A stretch of DNA of 64,000 bases from assembly GCA_017624835.1 (NCBI GenBank), contig JAGAMG010000054.1:51799-115798 (forward strand), in the 5' to 3' direction. Below, piece after piece: positions 52,205 to 60,409 of this stretch. Both the position numbers and the translations under genes were made by a program. Source of the DNA: Lachnospiraceae bacterium (GTDB lineage Bacteria > Bacillota > Clostridia > Lachnospirales > Lachnospiraceae). How positions within the stretch are numbered: position 1 is the stretch's first letter; each line of letters starts with the position of its first letter. Below the pieces are notes generated by a model, which worked only from the letters and a program-made list of their open reading frames with translations, did not search any database and was not told the DNA's origin.

Positions 52205-53239
52205 CTACTTCTTTCCACAACATTTCTTATATTTTTTGCCACTACCGCATGGACATGGGTCATTCGGATAAATCTTCGCATCCTTCACAACCGGCTGCTG
52301 AACCGGCATAGAAAAATCATCATACAAATCATTATAATAATCCGCTCTTTCCATGGATTCCTTAAAAGAGTTAAGCTGCTTTTCAATCTTTTTCAAATCT
52401 TCCTCTAGATTCAGATGCTTCGCCAGAATCTTTGCTCTTTCAAATAGCACATAATTATGTATTGAGCATGCATTTTCTACCACATCTCTTCGAATCAACT
52501 GATATGCTTTCTCTGCACCCTCATTTTCCTGAATACACCAACTGTATACACATAAAGCACTCTCATTATGTGGTTCCTTTTTCAACCACTCCGCAAACCA
52601 GTTCTTACCCTCTTCTATTTTTCCTGTCGCATAGAATTCCTCGCCAATTGCACATCGGAAATTATCTCCGTCATCATATGTCCAATCAAACATCTCCAGC
52701 ACTTCCACACAAAATTCCATACGTTTTTCATGCTCACCGACATTTCCAAGCTCCATTTCCAAATCCTGCAGCCATGCATCTATGGGATATTCGTAGTCCT
52801 GTGATTCCATTACGCCACTAACACTCATTTTCATTTCTGCATGCTTCATAATTTTCTGAAATATCTGCCATGCTTCCCACCAGCAGGAAATCATCTGAGA
52901 CTCATTTCCTTTTTCCTGCGCTTCATAACCACACTGCACCAATTCATCCCATTTATCCCACTCAGTCAAAATTTTATCTGTACTTTCAAAATCAATGCAC
53001 TGCTGAAGCATCTCTTTCAAGGCATTTGTATATCGTTCTTCATCATAGGGCTGATTTTCTTTCATTACATCATAAATTTCTGTCAGTACTACGGCTCCGA
53101 TTTTTTCTTTTGCTTCCCTTACGGAATATTCTGCTTCCAATAACTTCTCATACACTTCTTTTGTAATTGGTGGATTATTGTCCCTTAATTGATTATTCAC
53201 TACTTCCAATATCAGTTTCTTTAATCGTAAATTTGCCAT
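52205..53239 (-). CDS. SEC-C motif protein with helical repeats
   Basis: A 344-residue helical, acidic protein with a C-terminal SEC-C zinc-binding motif: [18 protein letters not shown]. The motif is known from the SecA tail and from many proteins of unknown function, where it mediates protein binding. The preceding part contains TPR-like helix pairs ([33 protein letters not shown]). It is first in a two-gene unit with the large helical protein. The ribosome site (GGAG) is somewhat distant. Confidence 0.88.
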   Translation of the reverse strand: MANLRLKKLILEVVNNQLRDNNPPITKEVYEKLLEAEYSVREAKEKIGAVVLTEIYDVMKENQPYDEERYTNALKEMLQQCIDFESTDKILTEWDKWDELVQCGYEAQEKGNESQMISCWWEAWQIFQKIMKHAEMKMSVSGVMESQDYEYPIDAWLQDLEMELGNVGEHEKRMEFCVEVLEMFDWTYDDGDNFRCAIGEEFYATGKIEEGKNWFAEWLKKEPHNESALCVYSWCIQENEGAEKAYQLIRRDVVENACSIHNYVLFERAKILAKHLNLEEDLKKIEKQLNSFKESMERADYYNDLYDDFSMPVQQPVVKDAKIYPNDPCPCGSGKKYKKCCGKK

Positions 53240-53312
53240 ATTTCATTAATCTCCGTTCCATAAATAATATGCTGCTTTATCCGCGAAATTCTTTCCCCAC
53301 ACATTCCCAAAA

Positions 53313-53391
53313 CTATAGAAAAAAGCAGACTACCCACTTGGTATACTCTCCGCCACACACAACGCTCCCCAGCCCTTTAAAATCAATCATT
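53313..53391 (-). repeat. Intergenic repeat, copy A, containing a 25-codon ORF
   Basis: On the plus strand the copy runs GCAGACTACCC, then CTTGGTATACTCTCCGCC, ending in AGCCCTTTAAAATC. It shares a core of about 45 bases with copies at 55041 and 58512. On the minus strand an ATG at 53390 follows GAGGAG at good spacing and opens a 25-codon frame ending at 53313 (MIDFKGLGSVVCGG...). Whether this is translated is unknown. The rest of 53240-53476 shows nothing recognised. Confidence 0.6.
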
Positions 53392-53476
53392 TTATTCTCC
53401 TCAATTTTCATTATAAGCTCGATTTATTAGGTAATGTATTCTTTCAAACTCCTCAGTGTTTCTATTAATATACAAA

Positions 53477-54916
53477 TTATACTTTCACAAATTTTTGTTT
53501 TGAACTTTTAGGTTTTTCTGGCAAAGTAAGTTTCAATTTACCACTATCAATAAGCGGTTGCACCATTTGTGTCATTGTATAGGTTCTAGATTTTCCTGTA
53601 AATGCAATCAACTCCGCCCTTGTTCTTGGTGTACAACAAAATTCCACAATAGAATCCGATATTGACTGTGCTTCTTTATTGTATCCATTCCTCATAACCA
53701 CTTTAAATTCTCCATGAACAACCGAAAAAATCGGCGCCGGCAAACCGGCATTCAGAAACTCCATTCGCATAGTTGGAATTCCCGAATATCTATTTTCTGT
53801 TACCTTTAATAATTCAAGAATATTTGCCAATACAGCATTTCTTGTTTCCGGATGCACCTTTCCAAGAGCATCGATAGAAATTTTTCCATATAGCCCACCA
53901 CTATTCATAATTTCCATGCGATCGCGATACATTTCAATACGTATTGGTACATTTTCCGTATGAATGCTATAATCACGATGAACCAAGGCATTAAGGATCG
54001 CCTCACGTACTGCTTTAATTGGATATTCTGCTTTATCATTTCGATGACCTGATTCATCTATAATGGTTTTTGTACGACTGTTTTTTCTAACAAATTCAAC
54101 AGCCTCTTCTAACATATCCGGAATAGATCCGGTAATTCTCTTATTATCAATAAAACGTTCGCCATCATCCCCAACAGCCCCCATTTCTGTTCCCGGAAGT
54201 GCCACTGCCGTAATACATAATTGTGGAAAATAGGTTTGCGGATATTTTGAAAAAGTCATAAGGCCTGCGAGCGTTGGTGTTCCATCAGCAGTAATCCCCA
54301 TCAGTTCCATAATTTCTTCGTTCGAAACATTCTCTGCCAGATTTTTTCTTTCATCTTTTACTGCATCCAAGTAATCTTTCATACGTTTTTCATCAAGTAA
54401 CTGCATTTTGGAATTAATTATTGTTCTGATGTCATCACGTATTCTCTTACGAAAGGCCTCATAACTATATATTTCATATTCACTCATAGGTTCATCTGAC
54501 TCACCCACTCGTACATAGGAACCTTTTATCCGTCCAACTCCTTTGTAAAAAACCGGACGTTCTGAAATATCCACTCCCGGAATCTCAGCAGAAACAATTA
54601 TTTTCTCCTCAATTTCGCAAATAGTAAATAGTGCACGAACTGTAGGTTCCATTTGTTTACATTGCTCAGTAACTTTTTTTTGCAAATCCTGCGAATCATA
54701 GACTCCCTTTATAGCAAAATCCTCTTTTTCGTCTAATCCAAAAACAATTACGCCACCTTCATCTTGATTGGAAAAAGAAGACAATGTATCAAAAAGACGA
54801 GTAGGGCATCCCTTTGTTGCTGCTTTTACTTCAATATTTTGTGACTCAGATTGTTTATTACAAATATCCATCACTAATTTTTTTAAAGCATCCGTCTGCA
54901 TATCACTAATCTCCAT
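53477..54916 (-). CDS. Schlafen/AlbA_2-domain ATP-binding regulator
   Basis: A 479-residue protein. The N-terminal AlbA_2 (Schlafen-type) domain has ESQNIEVKAATKG, LSSFSNQDEGGVIVFGLDE. The middle GHKL-like ATPase segment (HATPase_c_4 type) has REAILNALVHRDYSI and DRMEIMNSGGLYG. A C-terminal winged-helix-like end (PRTRAELIAFTGKSRTYTMTQ) follows. The family is common in mobile elements and often called a putative transcriptional regulator. AATGGAG precedes the ATG, and a strong promoter with duplicated elements lies directly upstream, which suggests autoregulation. Confidence 0.92.
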   Translation of the reverse strand: MEISDMQTDALKKLVMDICNKQSESQNIEVKAATKGCPTRLFDTLSSFSNQDEGGVIVFGLDEKEDFAIKGVYDSQDLQKKVTEQCKQMEPTVRALFTICEIEEKIIVSAEIPGVDISERPVFYKGVGRIKGSYVRVGESDEPMSEYEIYSYEAFRKRIRDDIRTIINSKMQLLDEKRMKDYLDAVKDERKNLAENVSNEEIMELMGITADGTPTLAGLMTFSKYPQTYFPQLCITAVALPGTEMGAVGDDGERFIDNKRITGSIPDMLEEAVEFVRKNSRTKTIIDESGHRNDKAEYPIKAVREAILNALVHRDYSIHTENVPIRIEMYRDRMEIMNSGGLYGKISIDALGKVHPETRNAVLANILELLKVTENRYSGIPTMRMEFLNAGLPAPIFSVVHGEFKVVMRNGYNKEAQSISDSIVEFCCTPRTRAELIAFTGKSRTYTMTQMVQPLIDSGKLKLTLPEKPKSSKQKFVKV

Positions 54917-54934
54917 TCCATAGAATATGATTCT

Positions 54935-55017
54935 ATATTATCCAAAAAAATTTGTTACGTCAAGTTTTGATAACTACTTTTCAAAATTTGTTAAGTAAAA
55001 ATCAAATTTTGATAACT
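54935..55017 (-). promoter_or_regulatory. Promoter with tandem operator-like repeats upstream of the Schlafen gene
   Basis: On the minus strand TTGACG (54963-54958), a 17-base spacer and TAATAT (54940-54935). Two direct copies of an element of the form AGTTATCAAAA(C/T)TTGA...TAACAAATTT lie at 54948-54975 and 54984-55017; the first overlaps the -35. Confidence 0.65.
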
Positions 55018-55040
55018 TTTTTTGTTTTTTAGTTTTCAAA

Positions 55041-55130
55041 CTCCCCCCTTGGTATACTCTCTGACACGCAAAGCTTCCCCCAACCCTTTAATGTCAAGTT
55101 ATTGCTAAGAACTTTTTTAACTTTTTTTAA
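55041..55130. repeat. Intergenic repeat, copy B
   Basis: The plus strand reads CCCCTTGGTATACTCTCTGA, then CACGCAAAGC and CCCCCAACCCTTTAATG, followed by TCAAGTTATTGCTAAGAAC. The first part matches copies A and C; the second matches a segment near copy C (58680-58705). The remainder of 55131-55220 shows nothing recognised. Confidence 0.6.
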
Positions 55131-55220
55131 AGAAATTCTCTCTAACCCGCATATCTTTGTTGGGGTAATGGTAAATGTCTGCTAAGTTCAGTAAAAATTG
55201 ATGGGAAGTTAATGTTAAGT

Positions 55221-55252
55221 AAAAAAGCCAAGGAACCGCTCCTTGACTTTTC
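55221..55252 (-). terminator. Terminator of the AAA/DUF6414 operon
   Basis: On the minus strand AAGTCAAGGA, a GCGG loop and TTCCTTGGCTT, then TTTT. This is a good intrinsic terminator about 30 bases after the DUF6414-like gene's stop. Confidence 0.85.
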
Positions 55253-55281
55253 AACATCATTAAAGATTGTTATAATTCAAA

Positions 55282-56184
55282 CTATCTACCATAATAAATA
55301 GCAATCGGGTGTATAACACATAAATTATTTTCGCTCGTCGGTAGTAATTTTCTCAACACTTCATTTGCTGTAAACTGCACTGTAGCAAAAATGTTATTTT
55401 CATCATTAGGATTTGTGTCTTCTCCTATTATGTTTGTAATCATTCCAACACATGTAATTTCTCCACCATACTTAAATCCTAAGTCTAAAGGATCCACTCG
55501 GAAATACTTTGTGTTTAACGGCACCAGATATCCATCACTAGAAATCAACATTCGATTGTATGGTATTAAACCTCGCATAGCTTTTATGATTACCGCAATA
55601 TCATCATATTGTTTATTATTTGCATCAATCGCCTTTTTTATTTCCTGCTTAAAATTTATGCCTGCTTTACGCAATTGTTCTCTATTGTGCCCTTCTTTAA
55701 CTTTTTCTGCTTCTGCTTCAATTTGTTCTGCTGAAGTTTTCTTAATAAATTCAATTATACCGTCTTTTTCAAAAAGTTTCTCAAGATAATCCAAATCAAC
55801 AAAATCAAATACTCTTGTTAATTCAACATAATTACCTGTCTCATCATTACTTTGACTTTGTAACTCAATTTCAGATGGACTAATGTATGCATATGCAATA
55901 TCAAAAGCCGCATCATGTAGTGTTTTACTAATAATCTGTCGTGAAGTCGATGATAAACTTCCCCCTTCAATACTCTCTAAGCTTCCAGAAAGATTTGCTT
56001 CTGCTTTAGCCAATTTTACTATCGAGCCACCAATCGTTCCTGTACCTTTTATAGACGCATTTAAACTGTCTGTTTCCGTTTCAGTAGAAACTTCCTCATC
56101 AGACAAACTTTGTACAAGACCTTTCTCTGTTTGAGCAATAATTGAATTAATAATATCTGTATCAAGATACAAAAATTGTTTCAC
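55282..56184 (-). CDS. DUF6414-like protein
   Basis: A 300-residue soluble protein beginning MKQFLYLDTDIINSIIAQTEKG, the opening I associate with DUF6414 proteins. A Ser/Thr/Gly-rich segment (about 35-85) is followed by a helical middle (about 135-200) and a beta-rich C-terminus (RGLIPYNRMLISSDGYLVPL; GGEITCVGMITNI). No membrane helix is visible. The function is unknown; family members are often found near defence or mobile genes. It is last in a three-gene operon with an AAA ATPase and a possible TOPRIM protein, 42 bases after the latter. Confidence 0.75.
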   Translation of the reverse strand: MKQFLYLDTDIINSIIAQTEKGLVQSLSDEEVSTETETDSLNASIKGTGTIGGSIVKLAKAEANLSGSLESIEGGSLSSTSRQIISKTLHDAAFDIAYAYISPSEIELQSQSNDETGNYVELTRVFDFVDLDYLEKLFEKDGIIEFIKKTSAEQIEAEAEKVKEGHNREQLRKAGINFKQEIKKAIDANNKQYDDIAVIIKAMRGLIPYNRMLISSDGYLVPLNTKYFRVDPLDLGFKYGGEITCVGMITNIIGEDTNPNDENNIFATVQFTANEVLRKLLPTSENNLCVIHPIAIYYGR

Positions 56185-56226
56185 TTGCTGATCACCTCTT
56201 TTTATTTAGCTATACAATACTGTATT

Positions 56227-56754
56227 TTATCGTAACAAATCCCATATCGTCATCTCATCAGCTCTGACCTTTGAAACTCTCCGATATTCATGTAATGCAT
56301 TCAATAAAACCTGCATATCCGAAAAATATTCTGTTACAAAATCATAACTTTTTACATTATTAAACTTTAATATTGACTTACAATAAATGCTAGGCTTTAA
56401 TCTTGGATTTTTTCTTGCTTCTCTTTCGTAATCTTTATACTTTTTCTCATTGCAAATAATTAGTTTCTCGATTTCCGGAGCCGTTATGACATTTTTCACA
56501 TCTACTTTTTGCATGTATGCTTTACTCAAATTGAATCTCTCACTACGCGAATCCAAAATACGATAAATGGTAATTTTATCTGTAAATCCTTTTCTTAAGT
56601 ATCTTTCCTCAAATTCCTTACCACTTCTGCACCTTAAGACTTCTTCCTCTATCAACTCTTTGCGTTCGAAGATCAATTTGTGATTATCAAGTAGCAAATC
56701 TAATATTGCTCTTTCTGCACCACCTTCACAAATACAGGCAACATATCTTCCCAT
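56227..56754 (-). CDS. Possible TOPRIM-like partner of the AAA ATPase
   Basis: A 175-residue protein beginning MGRYVACICEGGAERAILDL, a strand-loop-helix with an acidic CEGGAE that resembles TOPRIM motif 1 of RloB/OLD-type nucleases. YRILDSRSERF could carry a second metal-binding acidic residue, and TAPEIEKLIICNEKKY forms a later helix. It starts 12 bases after the AAA ATPase stop, so the pair resembles two-gene ATPase-nuclease systems (RloA-RloB, AriA-AriB) in layout. No exact family match is claimed. Other small helper proteins remain possible. Confidence 0.6.
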   Translation of the reverse strand: MGRYVACICEGGAERAILDLLLDNHKLIFERKELIEEEVLRCRSGKEFEERYLRKGFTDKITIYRILDSRSERFNLSKAYMQKVDVKNVITAPEIEKLIICNEKKYKDYEREARKNPRLKPSIYCKSILKFNNVKSYDFVTEYFSDMQVLLNALHEYRRVSKVRADEMTIWDLLR

Positions 56755-56766
56755 ACTACAGCCCCC

Positions 56767-57924
56767 TTACTTTACACTAATTAGTACTTTTTTCAGAGCC
56801 ATGTATGCTTCATATGCCGGCACAGTGCCTCCAAGATAATCACTATCATATACTTCACTTTTTTTAATATCATTTCTTTTCAAGATATTAGACAAATTTT
56901 CTACTCCAATTCCCTCTTTGTTTCTAACAACATAAATGCTATCATTTCTATCGAATTCGTCTAATAATTCTGAATAATGCGTTGAAAATAGAATTGTTGC
57001 TCCATTTTTATTCACTTTTTTATCCATGAAAAACCGAATTAATGTAGCTACAATTTCTCTATTAAAATGATTCTCGATTTCATCAATAATAAGATATCCT
57101 CCTTCAATAAAAGCGAATGTCGCGCTCATAAAGACCCCTAAACCTTTTATCGTTCCTGATGAAAGATAATTTTCCAAAATTCTTGAACTATTAATAACTA
57201 TTTCTTCTTTTCCGTAAAACTTCAATCGAATATCAACTTTCTTTTCCTTCAAACTACATTCAAGATATTCTATACTAGGATCCAGAAAAGTTAAAAGTTC
57301 TTTAGGAAATCTCCCCAGAACATTTAAAATATTATGATCTGTCCACTCCAACATATCGCAGATAAAAATACTCATATTTTTTTTCTTATTCTCTGCAACA
57401 ATAATACTAACATCATCCATTAAATATTGCTCATCACTATCCCTTTTTTCCTTTAAATCAGAGTCAGCAAAATCAAACATATTCTTCTTTGTTTTTATTT
57501 TACCAATTTCTTTTGACCATAATTTTTCATCTCGTATAATCAGCTTTTCACTACCATCTAGGACATTTACTTCTTTTTCAATGAAAGACTCTAACTTATT
57601 TATATATGTCCCATCAAAGAAAAAGGATGTGATAATAACTTGCTGTTTATCATCAAGGTCATCCATAATTGTTTTTGCTTGAATATTGTTTATTGACTCA
57701 TTATTCAACATTTTCATAACAAATGAGATAGCTTTCAATATTGTTGTTTTTCCAGATGCATTAATACCAATAAATGAAATCGCTTTATTTACATATATAT
57801 TGGAAAACACATTGCACAGCCGCTCTTTGTCATCATCATCAACTCTTTGCTGTGCTACAAAATCAATATCCAAAACATCCTTAAAATGTGGCAGACCATT
57901 TACTGTTATTTTTAAAAGTTTCAT
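56767..57924 (-). CDS. AAA (AAA15-like) ATPase
   Basis: A 385-residue SMC/RecF-like ATPase. Walker A is GINASGKTT (53-61) after an N-terminal strand set (LKITVNGLPHFKDVLDIDF). An insertion of about 130 residues precedes a signature-like SSGTIKG, then Walker B YLIIDEIENHF near 280 and a switch LFSTHYSELLDEF. This is the RloA/OLD-like ATPase layout seen in several antiphage and abortive-infection systems. GGAGG precedes the ATG and a strong promoter lies upstream. It is first in the operon. Confidence 0.88.
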   Translation of the reverse strand: MKLLKITVNGLPHFKDVLDIDFVAQQRVDDDDKERLCNVFSNIYVNKAISFIGINASGKTTILKAISFVMKMLNNESINNIQAKTIMDDLDDKQQVIITSFFFDGTYINKLESFIEKEVNVLDGSEKLIIRDEKLWSKEIGKIKTKKNMFDFADSDLKEKRDSDEQYLMDDVSIIVAENKKKNMSIFICDMLEWTDHNILNVLGRFPKELLTFLDPSIEYLECSLKEKKVDIRLKFYGKEEIVINSSRILENYLSSGTIKGLGVFMSATFAFIEGGYLIIDEIENHFNREIVATLIRFFMDKKVNKNGATILFSTHYSELLDEFDRNDSIYVVRNKEGIGVENLSNILKRNDIKKSEVYDSDYLGGTVPAYEAYMALKKVLISVK

Positions 57925-57968
57925 AACGACCTCCGTTTTTATTTACAAATAATACGTTTTTATTTTAT

Positions 57969-57997
57969 ATTATACCAACACTTCGAAATATATTCAA
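57969..57997 (-). promoter_or_regulatory. Promoter of the AAA ATPase operon
   Basis: On the minus strand TTGAAT (57997-57992), a 17-base spacer and TATAAT (57974-57969). Three short AATAAAAACG direct repeats surround it (about 57936, 57953 and 58017), a possible binding site. Confidence 0.7.
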
Positions 57998-58026
57998 TAT
58001 TTTTTTACAGTTTTTCCGTTTTTATT

Positions 58027-58305
58027 TTATATATGTATCTCCGCAAGATGTCTCAAATACTCTTCCATCTTATCATCAATACTTGGACCTTCCTCCTGAA
58101 ACCTTACTTTCACTACATAATCACCAATTCTATGAATATACAAATTATTTGTCTGCTCTGCGAATAATCGCAATTTCTCCTCTACCGGTAATTTTGTATC
58201 AATTTGTATATCTCTCAAATCTGTTAATTCTTCAATATTTACCGTTCGTACATCAACCTCCTGCATTCTTTTTAAATCCTCTAATGTTAATTCTTCGTAT
58301 TTCAT
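58027..58305 (-). CDS. DUF6870-like small protein
   Basis: A 92-residue acidic protein: MKYEELTLEDLKRMQEVDV, DLRDIQIDTKLPVEEKLRLF, then a strand pair ending KVRFQEEG. I recognise the DUF6870 type, small proteins repeatedly found beside serine recombinases in Clostridia elements; their function is unknown. AGAAAGGAAG precedes the ATG. It lies about 500 bases downstream of the recombinase operon on the same strand. Confidence 0.8.
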   Translation of the reverse strand: MKYEELTLEDLKRMQEVDVRTVNIEELTDLRDIQIDTKLPVEEKLRLFAEQTNNLYIHRIGDYVVKVRFQEEGPSIDDKMEEYLRHLAEIHI

Positions 58306-58405
58306 AAATAAACTTCCTTTCTACTCTTTTGGACAAACCAGCAAAACCTCTTGACTTTATAGGTTGACTAACCATTTTTATTCTAAAATATTCTGCTAAA
58401 AATGC

Positions 58406-58441
58406 AATGGGTAAGAAATCTTATCAGACTTCTTACCCATT
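58406..58441 (-). terminator. Strong hairpin downstream of the recombinase operon
   Basis: AATGGGTAAGAA and TTCTTACCCATT form a 12-bp perfect stem; the minus strand continues GCATTTTTAG. A terminator for leftward transcription is likely. Confidence 0.65.
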
Positions 58442-58511
58442 ACTAAAAAGTTGAAGAAAACATATTGTATCTTATAAAAGAACAGAATTTCTCCTTGGTT
58501 ATCATAAAAAA

Positions 58512-58720
58512 GGGCAGACTACCCCCTCGTTATACTGTCCGCAAGGCAAAGCGCACCCCAACCCACTCTTTCATTAGGATACCGCATTTCCCCCCTTAAG
58601 GGTCTTGCTCCTCTTCTCAAGTAAGCCTTCACCTTCTCCCCATACAAAAAGGCATCATTGCCCTGGATAATCCCCTCTGGTGTCAAGTAGTTGCTACAAA
58701 CTTTTTTTATTATTTTTCCA
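58512..58720. repeat. Intergenic repeat, copy C, extended
   Basis: GGGCAGACTACCCCC, then TCGTTATACTGTCCGC and AAGGCAAAGCGCACCCCAA (58512-58567) match copies A and B. About 110 bases later GGTGTCAAGTAGTTGCTACA followed by AACTTTTTTT (58679-58708) matches the second half of copy B. On the minus strand the piece between is open for about 65 codons (ending GWGALCLADSITRG) without a plausible start, so it may be a decayed gene end. The rest of 58306-58511 has only the hairpin above. Confidence 0.6.
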
Positions 58721-58748
58721 ACTCTTTTTCAGCCAAAACTCATAGGGT

Positions 58749-58833
58749 GGTGTTATGTTGATGCTATAAAGAACAACTGCTGGTGTAACACAACTGCCAC
58801 AATACTTTATGGCTAGTGTTATGTTGTTGCCAC
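58749..58833. repeat. Short direct repeats at the 3-prime end of the recombinase gene
   Basis: GGTGTTATGTTGATGC (58749-58764) and AGTGTTATGTTGTTGCCAC (58815-58833) are near-identical direct repeats. A related GGTGTAACACAACTGCCAC lies between them at about 58782-58800. The second copy contains the recombinase stop codon. Confidence 0.5.
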
Positions 58834-60408
58834 ACCATCGCTGCTACACTCAAACTGATTATTGAATGTCCAGTGAATATCAATGTTCAAATTTCCGTCA
58901 ATTTCAATATGATCCACAAAAGCTTCTATCATTTCTCTGGTCAGTTGTTCCATTCCTGAATAGCACAACAGACCTTCGCAGTCTTTTGGCGATTTATTCA
59001 ATGTTTTCATTTGCTGCTCTACTTCTTTTTTCTTCATCTCATACTCGGATTTCATATCTTTGATCATCTGAGCAATCTCGTTACGCCTTTCTCGAAACTG
59101 TTCCTTATTCAATGCTCCGGCATGATAATTTTCAAGACAAACAGCCTTTTGTTCCATAAACTCCTGTAGCTTCTTCTCCAAACTCACCAAGTCTTTCTCC
59201 TGCTCTTTTATCCGCTCCGCTCTCATCAAACGAGTATTCTGTAAAATAATACTCATATCTGACAGAAAAACAAGCTGCCTTTTGATTTCCCTTAAAACTA
59301 TGCTCTCCAGCTTCTCATTGCTGAATGACTCTGCCATGCACTCTGCACTGCTGCTGATTTTTTCATTCGGACAATAGAAAAATAATTTTTCTCCTGCCAG
59401 CTTCATCACCTTCAATGTTCGTTTGCAATATCCACAAAATACCTTCCCTTTCAATGGGTACTCTATACTCTTTCTTGCTGAAACCTTTCTTTGGTTGAAT
59501 TTTGCCTGAACTATCGCAAACACATCTTTGTCAACAATCGGCTCATGGTGATTTTCAAACACCTTCCACTCTGCTCTTGGCTTTACAATCTGTTTTCCAG
59601 AACCCACAGCAGATTGTTCCGTTTTATCATAAACCATGTTTCCGATATAACTCTCATTTGTCAAAATAGTTCTTACTGTTCCAGCCTGCCAAAGCTTGGT
59701 TGTACGCTGTAATTCTTTACGGTTCTGCTTTTTTCTCAGATTCTTGTACTCTAAAGGAGTCATAATTTCTTCATCATTCAGTTTCTTACAAATCTGAGTT
59801 AAATTGTTACCCGAAACCGATAACCGAAAAATATATCGAATTACCTTGGCTTCTTCCGGAATAACAATCAGCTTATAAGGATCATCCTTATCCTTTGCAT
59901 ATCCAAAAGGTACAAGACCTGTAGAATATTTTCCCTGCTTACGCTTTGCCTCTAATGAACTTTTCACTTTAGCTGAAACATCTTTGCTATAAAAATCTGC
60001 CAACAGACTCTTAAATGCAATATCCATATCGGCAGTACGACCAATATAGTCCTTGCTGTCATAGCGGTCAGTGATTGCAATAAAACGGATACCCATAAAA
60101 GGAAATATCTGCTCCATGTAAGTCCCCAGCTCAATATAGTCTCTGGAAAATCTGGATATATCTTTCACAATTACTGCTTGGATTTCATTATTTCTGATTT
60201 GCTCAAGCATTTCCTGCACTCCCGGTCTGTTCATTGTCGTTCCGGAATATCCATCATCATAAAACTCACAATACTCATACTGACTCAATTCTGTGTCCTG
60301 TGAGACAAATTTTTTTATAAGCAACCTCTGATTTGTAATACTGTTGCTTTCAACTTTTATATCATCATCCTCCATAGAGAGACGATAATATCCAGCAATT
60401 TTCTTCAT
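58819..60408 (-). CDS. Large serine recombinase
   Basis: 529 residues from MKKIAGYYRLS; GGAGGG precedes this ATG. The N-terminal resolvase catalytic domain has GYYRLSMEDD with the catalytic Ser, SNSITNQRLLIKKFV, YDDGYSGTTMNRPG and VIVKDISRFSRDYIELG. A recombinase domain (about 165-290), zinc ribbon (CGYCKRT ... YCPN ... ECMAE) and long coiled coil follow. It catalyses site-specific integration or excision. It is the last of three adjacent recombinase genes, with a 1-base gap after the second. Confidence 0.95.
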   Translation of the reverse strand: MKKIAGYYRLSMEDDDIKVESNSITNQRLLIKKFVSQDTELSQYEYCEFYDDGYSGTTMNRPGVQEMLEQIRNNEIQAVIVKDISRFSRDYIELGTYMEQIFPFMGIRFIAITDRYDSKDYIGRTADMDIAFKSLLADFYSKDVSAKVKSSLEAKRKQGKYSTGLVPFGYAKDKDDPYKLIVIPEEAKVIRYIFRLSVSGNNLTQICKKLNDEEIMTPLEYKNLRKKQNRKELQRTTKLWQAGTVRTILTNESYIGNMVYDKTEQSAVGSGKQIVKPRAEWKVFENHHEPIVDKDVFAIVQAKFNQRKVSARKSIEYPLKGKVFCGYCKRTLKVMKLAGEKLFFYCPNEKISSSAECMAESFSNEKLESIVLREIKRQLVFLSDMSIILQNTRLMRAERIKEQEKDLVSLEKKLQEFMEQKAVCLENYHAGALNKEQFRERRNEIAQMIKDMKSEYEMKKKEVEQQMKTLNKSPKDCEGLLCYSGMEQLTREMIEAFVDHIEIDGNLNIDIHWTFNNQFECSSDGVATT

Positions 60409-60409
60409 C

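Noticed and set aside
58567-58740. An intact gene in the ~65-codon minus frame ending GWGALCLADSITRG
   Set aside because: The frame has no start codon with a ribosome site (only an internal ATG), and the matching copies A and B do not extend it. It is treated as a repeat or remnant.
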